Part shown: positions 1 through 6,787 of the stretch, piece after piece
Numbering within the stretch: position 1 is the stretch's first letter
Layout: the number at the start of each line of letters is the position of its first letter
From: JAXHLG01 sp034522495
GTDB taxonomy: Bacteria > Patescibacteriota > Minisyncoccia > Moranbacterales > DUUL01
Assembly (NCBI GenBank): GCA_034522495.1
Contig: JAXHLG010000002.1
Location: 496,001 to 560,000, forward strand
Direction of reading: 5' to 3'
Length of the DNA stretch: 64,000 bases
Position numbers and translations under genes: made by a program
Notes under the pieces: generated by a model
Told to the model about the DNA's origin: nothing
What the model saw: the letters and a program-made list of their open reading frames with translations, nothing else
Databases searched by the model: none

Positions 1-1064
1 ATAATATAGAAATAAAACAAGAAGGGCAGGCCTTCGCAATTTATAACAAGCACGAAGAAGAAAATAAATCACTAGATACTGATTCAATAAGTAGCGGGGA
101 GTCGGAATTAGTTTCCCTTGCAATTGAATGTTTAGTTTTTTATGCAGAAAAAAAATCGGATAAAAGTAATATCCTTTTTCTCGATGAGCCTGATGTGCAT
201 TTGCATCCAGATTTACAGGTAAAGTTCATGAATTTTTTGCAAGTAATTGTAAAAGCAGGTGATTGCAAAATCATAATTGCCACACATAGTACCCCTATTT
301 TAGGTGCTTTTGAAAATTACGTTGATGTAGGAGTTTGTTTTATGACCAATCGACAAAAGGAAATAGATTTTGAAAACATAACAGATGTTTATAAAAAAAT
401 ACTGCCGGTATTTGGCGCTCACCCACTTTCAAATATTTTTAATTCGTCTCCCATTCTAATTTTAGAAGGAGAAGACGATGTTAGGATTTGGCAACAGGTA
501 GTTCGTAGTAGTGAAAATAAAATAAAATTATATCCATGTGTTGCTGGATCAAAAGATGAAATGAATGAAATGGAGAAAGACGCAGAAAAGATATTAAGAG
601 CTGTTTATGATAAGGGATTAGGATTTTCTTTAAGAGATAGAGATGATGAGGAAGAAAAGATTGGCGATGAAGGTTTGATAAAAAGGTTTAGAACAAGCTG
701 CAGAAATGCAGAAAATTTAATACTTTCGGATGAAGCTCTCAAAAAGATGAATCTGGATTGGGAGGAAATGCAAGAAAAAATTAGTAACTGGATAGATAAA
801 GAGAAGAAAAAAAGGGAGGGAGATCAACATCAAAATTTATCAATTTTAAAAGAATTTCAAACAGACGATTTCGACCGAAAGAATTTTGATTTAAAGGAAG
901 TTCGTAATGACTTAATGCACATTGCAGAATGCAACAAGCCGTGGGAGGTTATCGTTGGGCAAGCAATCGCAGAAAACAAAAATCAAGCAATAAGTTCTTC
1001 TAATGCAGAAGGTAAAATTTTTAACTTTCTTGGAGAAAATTTCGTTAATACAATTTTTAAATAA
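1..1064 (+). CDS. OLD-family ATPase/TOPRIM nuclease, 5' partial
   Basis: The reading frame is open from base 3 through the left edge, so this is the C-terminal part of a longer protein and the ATG at 195 is internal. In order it shows an ABC-type signature-like stretch (SSGESELVSLAIE), a Walker B motif (ILFLDEPDVHLHP), an H-loop region (IIIATHSTPI), and a TOPRIM-like pair: LILEGEDD for the first acidic motif and LRDRDD for the second. This order is that of OLD-family overcoming-lysogeny-defect nucleases, which couple an ABC-type ATPase to a TOPRIM nuclease. It lies 2 nt upstream of an HsdS gene, so it is probably an accessory gene of a type I restriction locus. The AT-rich sequence fits a mobile defence module. 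The family is clear; the DNA target and role are inferred. Confidence 0.8.
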   Translation, partial: NIEIKQEGQAFAIYNKHEEENKSLDTDSISSGESELVSLAIECLVFYAEKKSDKSNILFLDEPDVHLHPDLQVKFMNFLQVIVKAGDCKIIIATHSTPILGAFENYVDVGVCFMTNRQKEIDFENITDVYKKILPVFGAHPLSNIFNSSPILILEGEDDVRIWQQVVRSSENKIKLYPCVAGSKDEMNEMEKDAEKILRAVYDKGLGFSLRDRDDEEEKIGDEGLIKRFRTSCRNAENLILSDEALKKMNLDWEEMQEKISNWIDKEKKKREGDQHQNLSILKEFQTDDFDRKNFDLKEVRNDLMHIAECNKPWEVIVGQAIAENKNQAISSSNAEGKIFNFLGENFVNTIFK

Positions 1065-1066
1065 CC

Positions 1067-2479
1067 ATGCAATACTCAATCGTAAATTACAAAACGGTAA
1101 AAGAAAATTCTGATTTTAGGATTGATGGGGAATTTTATCACCCTGCAATTTTAAGCCGTCTAAATCTTCTTGAGGGTAAAAATAATGAGTTTCTCAATAA
1201 TCTAGTCAAATTTGTAGTTGGTCCTTTTGGGTCAACGGTAACAGTTGATAAATATGTCGATGAGTCAGATTATCGTTATATTAGAAATAAAGATATAAAT
1301 GATTTTGTGATTAGCGATGATGAACCAGCTTTAATTCCAGAAAAGGTTTATTCCCCATTAAAGCATTTTCACATTCAAAAAGATGATTTGTTGTTAACCG
1401 TTGTTGGAACTCTTGGAAAAGTCGCAATAGCACAAGAAAAGGATAGCAAATCAATTTTCAGTTGCAAGAGCACACTTTTAAGATCTCAAAAATTAAACCC
1501 TTATTATTTGTTAACCTATTTAAATTCCCCTACTGGACAAATTTTTTCTTTGAGAGGGAAAAGAGGAGCTATCCAAGAAGGATTAAATTTAACAGATTTA
1601 AAAGATATAAAGGTTTTTGTGCCTTCCTCTGACTTTCAAAATTTAATAGAAATATTAATTAAAAAATCTTTTGATTCGGCAAATCAATCCAAATCCCTTT
1701 ACTCTCAAGCCGAACAACTGCTCCTTTCCGAGCTCGAACTCACCAGCTGGAAACCAAAACACGAACTTAGTTTTATTAAAAATTATTCTGACACCCAAGA
1801 AGCCGGGCGTTTTGACGCAGAGTATTTTCAGCCAAAATATGAAGAAATCATTGAAGCTGCGAGAAAATACAAAGGTGGATTTGATGAATTGGGAAATTTG
1901 GTGAAAATCAAGGACAAAAATTTTACACCCAAAGATGATGAACAATACAAATACATCGAACTTGCCAATATTTCATCAAATGGAGAAATAAACGGCTATA
2001 CAAAAAACCTTGGAAAAGAGTTACCCTCAAGAGCCCGCCGTAAAGTCGAACGGGATGATTTAATTATTTCTTCGATAGAAGGCTCACTTGATAGTATCGC
2101 TCTTATTTCAGATGATTTACAAAATGCTTTGTGTTCAACCGGTTTTTTTGTAATTCAGTCCAAAAATATTAATTCCGAAACATTACTTATTCTTTTAAAA
2201 ACGAAAGTCGGACAACTTCAATTAACAAGAGGGTGTAAAGGAACAATTTTAACAGCTATCAGCAAAGATGAATTATCCAAAATAGTTTTACCGAAAATTG
2301 ATTCAAAGATTCAAGAAGAAATCAAAAAGAAAATTACAGAAATGTATAAAACCAAAAAACTCTCCAAATCCCTCCTCGAAATTGCTAAGCAAGGCGTAGA
2401 AATGGCAATAGAAAAAGACGAGCAGTCATCCGAAGACTGGATCAAAGAGGAGCTTCAAAAATTAAACGTAAAACTATGA
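1067..2479 (+). CDS. hsdS: Type I restriction-modification specificity subunit (HsdS)
   Basis: A 470-residue protein with two target-recognition-domain repeats. The first runs from about residue 30 to 215 (LNNLVKFVVGPFGS...DDLLLTVVGTLGKV...LNLTDLKDIKVFVPS) and the second from about 270 to 440 (LGNLVKIKDKNF...DDLIISSIEGSLDSIAL...ISKDELSKIVLPKI). Each ends in a helical spacer typical of HsdS (QSKSLYSQAEQLLLSEL and KTKKLSKSLLEIAKQGVEMAI). HsdS sets the DNA sequence recognised by the HsdR/HsdM complex. The preceding ATPase gene ends 2 nt upstream, so they are probably co-transcribed. HsdM and HsdR are not in the window and may lie to the left. The recognition sequence cannot be read from the protein. 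Confidence 0.88.
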   Translation: MQYSIVNYKTVKENSDFRIDGEFYHPAILSRLNLLEGKNNEFLNNLVKFVVGPFGSTVTVDKYVDESDYRYIRNKDINDFVISDDEPALIPEKVYSPLKHFHIQKDDLLLTVVGTLGKVAIAQEKDSKSIFSCKSTLLRSQKLNPYYLLTYLNSPTGQIFSLRGKRGAIQEGLNLTDLKDIKVFVPSSDFQNLIEILIKKSFDSANQSKSLYSQAEQLLLSELELTSWKPKHELSFIKNYSDTQEAGRFDAEYFQPKYEEIIEAARKYKGGFDELGNLVKIKDKNFTPKDDEQYKYIELANISSNGEINGYTKNLGKELPSRARRKVERDDLIISSIEGSLDSIALISDDLQNALCSTGFFVIQSKNINSETLLILLKTKVGQLQLTRGCKGTILTAISKDELSKIVLPKIDSKIQEEIKKKITEMYKTKKLSKSLLEIAKQGVEMAIEKDEQSSEDWIKEELQKLNVKL

Positions 2480-2502
2480 AAGATTTTACAACTAAATTGG
2501 CA

Positions 2503-2524
2503 TCTTGTTTTTATAAAAACAAGA
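2503..2524. terminator. Perfect AT-rich hairpin after hsdS
   Basis: A 22-nt perfect palindrome (TCTTGTTTTT/AAAAACAAGA) lies 24 bp after the hsdS stop. It has no following T-run on the + strand, so it may be only a weak terminator or a 3' stabilising hairpin. Confidence 0.35.
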
Positions 2525-2685
2525 AAAATTAAAATTATTATAGTCTTATCGATCGCTAAAGATGTGGTGAATATTGATTCCTACGCTTGGCTAGGTATTC
2601 GACAGGCGTTTTGAGAATTCAGGAGGTTTTTGGCTTTAAAGTTTGCACAAGAGCCCTAGCGTGCTAAGATGAAAGTGTTCTATCC

Positions 2686-2831
2686 GAAACCACTGAAGAA
2701 TTGATTATTTTGAAAATTTTGTCATTCTGATGAAAATCAGAATCTCTTTACAAAGACTTTTTTGGTAATCATTAGATTCTGAATCCCGCCAGAGGCGGAC
2801 ACGGCAAGTTCAGACATTCTTCACCGGTTTC
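2686..2831 (+). repeat. MITE-like repeat family 1, copy 1 (degenerate right end)
   Basis: Begins GAAACCACTGAAGAATTGAT and ends ATTCTTCACCGGTTTC, giving terminal inverted repeats with two mismatches at the right end. The interior matches copies at 22563-22731 (opposite strand) and 57257-57425 and carries an inner hairpin (CATTCTGATGAAAATCAGAATC). About 25 bp of the right-hand part is missing relative to the other copies. No open frame is present, so it could only move with a transposase supplied elsewhere. Confidence 0.8.
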
Positions 2832-2878
2832 CTATTCCAAGATTGGCCTTTTAATTTTTTAATTAAATTAAACTGCTT

Positions 2879-3052
2879 ATGAAACAGCATGAATTGTTTT
2901 TTGTCTCCGCTTTGTGTTTCTTGATTGCCAATAATTTGCATTTTATCACTGATAACGGTTTGATACCCCGGGTTTTGGACGTTGTTGCCATGGCGGCCTT
3001 TTTCTGGGGAGCCGGGCTTTATTTTTGGGAAAAGAAAAAATCCCAATCTTAA
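2879..3052 (+). CDS. Small two-helix membrane protein (hypothetical, 57 aa)
   Basis: ATG at 2879 opens a 57-codon frame ending TAA at 3052. The product starts MKQHELFFVSALCFLIANN and has two hydrophobic segments, about residues 6-18 and 35-50, followed by a basic tail (WEKKKSQS). This is the composition of a small integral membrane protein. No strong ribosome binding site precedes it. An opposite-strand frame of similar length overlaps it, but that frame starts inside the adjacent repeat and has no membrane-protein-like pattern, so the forward reading is preferred. I do not recognise a family. Confidence 0.45.
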   Translation: MKQHELFFVSALCFLIANNLHFITDNGLIPRVLDVVAMAAFFWGAGLYFWEKKKSQS

Positions 3053-3121
3053 TACTTGCAGGCTTTTTGGTATTTGAAAAAAGAGGAGGTAAATTTAGAA
3101 AAATAAAAAAGGAGGTGTTTT

Positions 3122-3229
3122 ATGTCCGAGAGAGATAATCATGAAAAAGACGAACAAGTTGAACAGGAAGGTGAAGAGCAAGAACTGGATTGGATATTTG
3201 AGATGTTGCAGCAATGGTGCTGCGTGTGA
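3122..3229 (+). CDS. Very small acidic peptide with C-terminal Trp-Cys-Cys-Val (35 aa)
   Basis: ATG at 3122 is preceded at ideal spacing by AAAGGAGGTG, one of the best Shine-Dalgarno sites in the window. The 35-residue product is strongly acidic in its first 22 residues (E, D and Q rich, starting MSERDNHEKDEQ) and ends in a hydrophobic, aromatic segment, DWIFEMLQQWCCV. A long hairpin follows 3 nt after the stop. The site, stop and hairpin together make a convincing tiny transcription unit. An acidic leader-like N-terminus with a short Cys-rich core could fit a modified-peptide precursor, but no maturation enzyme is visible nearby, so function is unknown. Confidence 0.6.
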   Translation: MSERDNHEKDEQVEQEGEEQELDWIFEMLQQWCCV

Positions 3230-3232
3230 ACA

Positions 3233-3264
3233 AACCGGGCAGGTTTCGCTAAACTTGCCCGGTT
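3233..3264 (+). terminator. Long GC-rich hairpin after the 35-aa peptide gene
   Basis: A 14-bp stem (AACCGGGCAGGTTT pairing with AAACTTGCCCGGTT, one G-T pair) with a CGCT loop lies directly behind the small gene. The following T-run is weak, so it may stabilise the transcript end rather than terminate by itself. Confidence 0.65.
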
Positions 3265-3366
3265 AAATGTTTGTGGATTTATCAAAAAAGCCGGGGTCGC
3301 GTGGGAGAGTCCGGCTTAGGTTTAGCGAGTGATTTAACGAGCGCTGTTAATGAGCGCTTGATATTT

Positions 3367-3447
3367 ATGGATGTTTTTGGTATGGTTATAGCAGTTGTTT
3401 ATGCGGAGGGAATTGGGCTTGAGCCTGATTCCTTTTTTGTTCTTTGA
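3367..3447 (+). CDS. Possible 26-aa leader peptide upstream of the pyrimidine fusion gene
   Basis: An ATG at 3367 opens a 26-codon frame (starting MDVFGMVIAVVYAEG) whose last third runs through the terminator hairpin at 3409-3432, stopping TGA at 3445-3447. A translated leader overlapping a terminator just upstream of a pyrimidine gene resembles the known pyrBI/pyrE leader attenuation arrangement of enterobacteria. There is no clear ribosome binding site, so expression is uncertain. Confidence 0.3.
   Translation: MDVFGMVIAVVYAEGIGLEPDSFFVL
3409..3440 (+). terminator. Attenuator-like terminator in the leader of the OPRT-ODC gene
   Basis: The hairpin GGAATTGGGC/GAGCCTGATTCC is followed by TTTTTTGTTCTTTGATTTTTT, a proper intrinsic terminator, 45 bp before the ATG of the pyrimidine gene. 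Two more hairpins lie upstream (AAGCCGG...CCGGCTT at about 3285-3317; AGCGC...GCGCT near 3340-3358). A terminator between a structured leader and the gene it precedes suggests transcription attenuation. Confidence 0.55.
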
Positions 3448-3483
3448 TTTTTTCCTCAATTAAAACCGTATAAGGGAGGATTT

Positions 3484-4794
3484 ATGCCTATTTCATTAAC
3501 ACCGTGGCTGACGCCGGAGGAGCGTTTCGAGGTAAATGAAAAACTGATCGGTTTTGAACTTATCGAGTGGAGCAATGACAGGGACTTGAAGCTGAAAAGC
3601 GGAGGATTGACGGATATTTTTATCAAATTGCGCGAAGTTAGGAATAAGGCAAAATATGCAAGCAATTATGTTGCTTGGGTTTTTGCTAATCCGCTGTTTC
3701 GTTTAAATCCGGATCGATTTGTGGAGGTACCGGATGCGGTTACGCCTTTTTCCAGCCGGATTGCAGAACTTATTGGAAAGCCGTATTTTACTATCCGGCG
3801 GGAAGAAAAAGAAGGACGCGTGGCGGATGCGAAAATTAGCGGAGAGTGTTTTCCCCGCGATCGGGTAGCCATTTATGATGATGTTATTACCGATGGACAG
3901 TCTAAAGTCGGTCCTTACAAGGAATGTATAGCCAGGGACACCATTATTGAGCCGCTGGTGGTTATGGTTGACCGACAGCAGGGGTGGAAAGAAAATTTCA
4001 TCCGACAGGGCATTAATATGAATGTATGGCCGGGTCAAACTCTCCATGATATTCGCAGGCATCTTGTTGAGAATGGTTATATGGAAAGATGCGACCCTCT
4101 TTTAGAGGAGAAAAATCCCGTAATTTTTGCCGCCGACGGGAAAAACTGGGAAGAGCTGCTGCCTACACTAGATCAACTCAGAGACACTGGGACAATTATC
4201 AAGGTAAATGATCTGCTCGTTGCCAAAGGAACTGAGAGCTTGCTGCCGGATTTGAGTGTATATGGCAGGGTTATGGCGGATTTGAAATGCTTTGATATCG
4301 ACAATACCGTCAAAAACATCATCAAGCATTTGCTTCCTTGTCCGCCCTGGGCAGTGACGGTTCATGCCTCGGCAACCAAGGAAGTTGTCCAGGCGGCGGT
4401 CAAAACGCTCAAGAAAGTTCCTACCAAGGTCTTGGCGGTGACGCTTTTGACCTCCTTTGACGAGGATAGGTGCGAGGAGGTTTATGTCCGCCAACCTTGG
4501 GAGCAAGTGCTTGCGCTTGCCAGAATTGCCAAAAGAGGCGGGGCGGATGGATTTGTGTGCTCAGCTGAAGAGGCTTCAGAGCTAAAAAGGCTATATCCCG
4601 AGATGCTTGTGGTTACTCCTGCGATTCGATCCGCCGGAGTTGATTCACACGAACAAGCCCGGGTTAAAACTCCCAGGGGCGCGATGGAAGCCGGGGCTGA
4701 TTATTTAGTTATGGGCAGGCAGATATATGAATCGCCTGATCCTGTGGCCGAAATTAGCCGTATTCAAAAGGAGGAGTTGAGAGGGATTATGTAA
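3484..4794 (+). CDS. pyrEF: Bifunctional orotate phosphoribosyltransferase / OMP decarboxylase (UMP synthase)
   Basis: The 436-residue protein carries both last steps of UMP synthesis. Residues 1-200 are a phosphoribosyltransferase with the PRPP-binding motif VAIYDDVITDGQSK. Residues 225-436 are an OMP decarboxylase barrel with the catalytic ADLKCFDIDNTV signature (Asp, Lys, Asp), TVHAS, TPAIRSAG and the phosphate-binding DYLVMGRQIY. The OPRT-then-ODC order is that of eukaryotic UMPS; in most bacteria pyrE and pyrF are separate genes. The start is fixed by AGGGAGGA just upstream. A leader with a terminator precedes it and a strong terminator follows, so it is probably a single-gene unit. The extent of each domain is estimated by motif. 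Confidence 0.9.
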   Translation: MPISLTPWLTPEERFEVNEKLIGFELIEWSNDRDLKLKSGGLTDIFIKLREVRNKAKYASNYVAWVFANPLFRLNPDRFVEVPDAVTPFSSRIAELIGKPYFTIRREEKEGRVADAKISGECFPRDRVAIYDDVITDGQSKVGPYKECIARDTIIEPLVVMVDRQQGWKENFIRQGINMNVWPGQTLHDIRRHLVENGYMERCDPLLEEKNPVIFAADGKNWEELLPTLDQLRDTGTIIKVNDLLVAKGTESLLPDLSVYGRVMADLKCFDIDNTVKNIIKHLLPCPPWAVTVHASATKEVVQAAVKTLKKVPTKVLAVTLLTSFDEDRCEEVYVRQPWEQVLALARIAKRGGADGFVCSAEEASELKRLYPEMLVVTPAIRSAGVDSHEQARVKTPRGAMEAGADYLVMGRQIYESPDPVAEISRIQKEELRGIM

Positions 4795-4814
4795 AAAAAG
4801 CTTTAAAAAACAAT

Positions 4815-4852
4815 AAAGAGCCGGATATCTCATAGCAGATACCCGGCTCTTT
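4815..4852. terminator. Bidirectional terminator after the UMP synthase gene
   Basis: A perfect stem AAAGAGCCGG...CCGGCTCTTT with an additional inner pairing (ATATCT/AGATAC) lies 20 bp after the stop, with A-rich and T-rich flanks. Confidence 0.8.
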
Positions 4853-4958
4853 GATTGACTACAAAAGCGTTGAGTGGTATAGTTACGGTCTACTTGAGAG
4901 GGTAATTGCAGCTTGAAAATTTAATATAACCATAGCGGTAAAATAGAGGAGGTTCTTT

Positions 4959-5408
4959 ATGGACTGGTTTGTAAAATCTATAGTGGCGATGTTTCTGATG
5001 GCCCCGTTTTTTATTTTAACAAATGCTTTCGGGCGCCTGGGCTACCGGCCGGAAACTATGATGTTCTATTGGCTTTTGGCGGTGGCGATCGGGATTGCGG
5101 CTTGGATGGCTTATAACGGAGAAGCGAGGGCGTTGTTGCCGGATAAATGCATGTCAACTATATTTATTCTTGGGCTGGTATGCGGGGCCGTGGCCAATAT
5201 CTTGCTTATTCAAGCCATTGTTGAATCTTTCAATCCCGGTTTGCCGGTTGCCATTGTGGGGGCTAATAGTCTGGTGGTTTTTTTAGTAACGCCGATTTTG
5301 GCTATTATCATCCCTCAATATTTTCAACACGTTGGATTTAATTGGACTGCGTTTATCGGGATTGTTATGACAGTGACGGGGATTGGCTTAATCTGCGTCA
5401 GCAGATAA
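4959..5408 (+). CDS. EamA/DMT-like small membrane protein (149 aa)
   Basis: A 149-residue hydrophobic protein with about five transmembrane helices (roughly residues 5-25, 33-50, 66-85, 93-117, 126-147). Length, spacing and the repeated small-residue helices resemble one half of an EamA/drug-metabolite transporter, which normally has ten helices, so it might work as a homodimer. GAGGAGG precedes the ATG. It heads a run of four genes joined by 9-23 nt gaps, each with an AAGGAGGCGG- or TGGAGGCGG-type ribosome site. Substrate is unknown. Confidence 0.65.
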   Translation: MDWFVKSIVAMFLMAPFFILTNAFGRLGYRPETMMFYWLLAVAIGIAAWMAYNGEARALLPDKCMSTIFILGLVCGAVANILLIQAIVESFNPGLPVAIVGANSLVVFLVTPILAIIIPQYFQHVGFNWTAFIGIVMTVTGIGLICVSR

Positions 5409-5421
5409 CAAGGAGGCGGAT

Positions 5422-5751
5422 ATGAATATTGAGAATGCAATCAAGAAAGCGCTGCTAAAATACAGCGAGCAGTATGAGCGCTTTAGAAATTGGGTTATCA
5501 AGAATTCTCTGAAGACGACAATGAGGTATTTAATTCAATTGGTCTTCGGCGCGTTCTTGATTTTGGCCTTTTTAACTCATTTGATTTATTGGATTTCAGG
5601 ACGCAGCGCATTCACAGAGTCATTTGCGTTGGCAACAATTTTAGTGATACCAATTCTCATGATGATAGGCGGGATTTATGTCGTCTTGATTTTTTTGACA
5701 TGGGAAGAAGGACTTAAAGATGATGATGGAGAAGAATCGGAGAAAAAATAG
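5422..5751 (+). CDS. Small two-helix membrane protein (109 aa, hypothetical)
   Basis: It starts 13 nt after the previous stop behind AAGGAGGCGG. The N-terminus (to about residue 34) is charged and helical (KKALLKYSEQYERFRNW), followed by two transmembrane segments (about 36-58 and 68-92) and an acidic C-terminus (EEGLKDDDGEESEKK). No family is recognised. Its layout parallels the next gene, so the two may be distant paralogues or partners in one membrane complex. Confidence 0.6.
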   Translation: MNIENAIKKALLKYSEQYERFRNWVIKNSLKTTMRYLIQLVFGAFLILAFLTHLIYWISGRSAFTESFALATILVIPILMMIGGIYVVLIFLTWEEGLKDDDGEESEKK

Positions 5752-5774
5752 ATTGATAAAAGATGGAGGCGGAT

Positions 5775-6116
5775 ATGGATTTTGGAATATGGAAACGATT
5801 AATAATTTGGATGGCTCAGGATCCGTTGAGGATGGATTGTAAAGAGCCTAAAGAAATGAGAAGCTATGCTAAGTTTATAGATAGCATACTCATTTTGATT
5901 GGAGTGTCAGGAATTGCATTAATTTATTTGGAGTCTTATTACACAAGCTACGATTTGGTGGTAATGGCACTATATTCGGTGGTGATGAGTCTATCATTAT
6001 TAATGTTAATAATGCTTGCTGTTTATGCGATTTTTGTTGTTTCATGTCAGAACATGGAGGATAGAGTCTTTAAAACAGAAGAAGAGAAAGGAACCGCAGA
6101 ATCAAAAGGGCGATAA
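5775..6116 (+). CDS. Small two-helix membrane protein (113 aa, hypothetical)
   Basis: An upstream in-frame ATG at 5763 sits inside the Shine-Dalgarno sequence itself (ATGGAGGCGGAT), so the ATG at 5775, spaced like those of its neighbours, is chosen. The protein starts MDFGIWKRLIIWMAQDPLRM, has two transmembrane segments (about residues 35-55 and 64-90), and ends in a charged tail (KTEEEKGTAESKGR). No family is recognised. It lies in the middle of the four-gene operon. Confidence 0.6.
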   Translation: MDFGIWKRLIIWMAQDPLRMDCKEPKEMRSYAKFIDSILILIGVSGIALIYLESYYTSYDLVVMALYSVVMSLSLLMLIMLAVYAIFVVSCQNMEDRVFKTEEEKGTAESKGR

Positions 6117-6130
6117 ACAAGGAGGCGGTT

Positions 6131-6385
6131 ATGTCTGATGAAGTTTATTCGATTGGGAGAATTTGTCCTAGGTGCGATAGTCATCAGTTTTCGATAAATC
6201 CCTTACCAGTCGGTTTGCCGGACGAGGACTTTCCAGACAACGTTATTGGGATTGGTGATTGCCGTAATTGCGGAAACTTCCTGGTAAAGTTGGCGCCAGA
6301 GTTAAAGCAATTGTTCACGAGGAAGTTTAAACTTTCTGATAACTTGGATACTACAACAGACATCATTGAAAAATTGTTTAAATGA
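6131..6385 (+). CDS. Small zinc-ribbon protein (84 aa, hypothetical)
   Basis: The protein carries CPRC at residues 12-15 and CRNC at about residues 43-46, two knuckles of a probable four-cysteine zinc ribbon, with a hydrophilic helical C-terminus. It starts 14 nt after the previous gene behind AAGGAGGCGG and is followed by a strong terminator, so it is the last gene of the operon. No function can be assigned. Confidence 0.6.
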   Translation: MSDEVYSIGRICPRCDSHQFSINPLPVGLPDEDFPDNVIGIGDCRNCGNFLVKLAPELKQLFTRKFKLSDNLDTTTDIIEKLFK

Positions 6386-6395
6386 ATGGTTTTTG

Positions 6396-6428
6396 GGCCT
6401 GTTCTTAACAAGAAGAACGGGCCTTTTT
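6396..6428 (+). terminator. Intrinsic terminator of the 4959-6385 operon
   Basis: GGCCTGTTCTT pairs with AAGAACGGGCC (one G-T pair, loop AACAAG), immediately followed by TTTTT. Confidence 0.85.
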
Positions 6429-6787
6429 GTTTGGCCTGAATGACTAATAAAATGGGAATGCAGGGTGGAAGCAGGTTGAGGGGTGAGGATTTTCGAGTGG
6501 CTATTTTCGCTTGCAGGGGGATTGTTGTAGTATGTTTGAAGAACGGCTGATTCGGGTTGAGGTTTATTGAAGTTGGGAAATTATAATTTTTCTAGGGCAG
6601 CCAACCATGGAGCGCTTTTCTTGTTTTACCGAGACGGGAATGTGTGGTAAGATGGGGATAATCAAGAAAAACTGAGGAATGTCATATAAAAGGAAGGTTC
6701 TGCATTCTTTAGCAATTTTCAATAATAGAAAAGTTGTGTCAAGGTTCAACCTTGGGGGTGGCTTGAATTTATTTTTAAAACAAAAAA
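6429..6787. other. Gene-free stretch with one perfect palindrome
   Basis: About 360 bp with no convincing frame on either strand. The one notable item is the 15-nt palindrome CAAGGTTCAACCTTG at 6740-6754, 34 bp before the next ATG, which could be an operator (inference). Confidence 0.4.

Noticed and set aside
2810..3046. 78-codon reverse-strand frame over the small membrane gene
   Set aside because: Begins inside repeat sequence, no ribosome site, and its product is not membrane-like or similar to anything; the forward frame at 2879 has a coherent two-helix protein.
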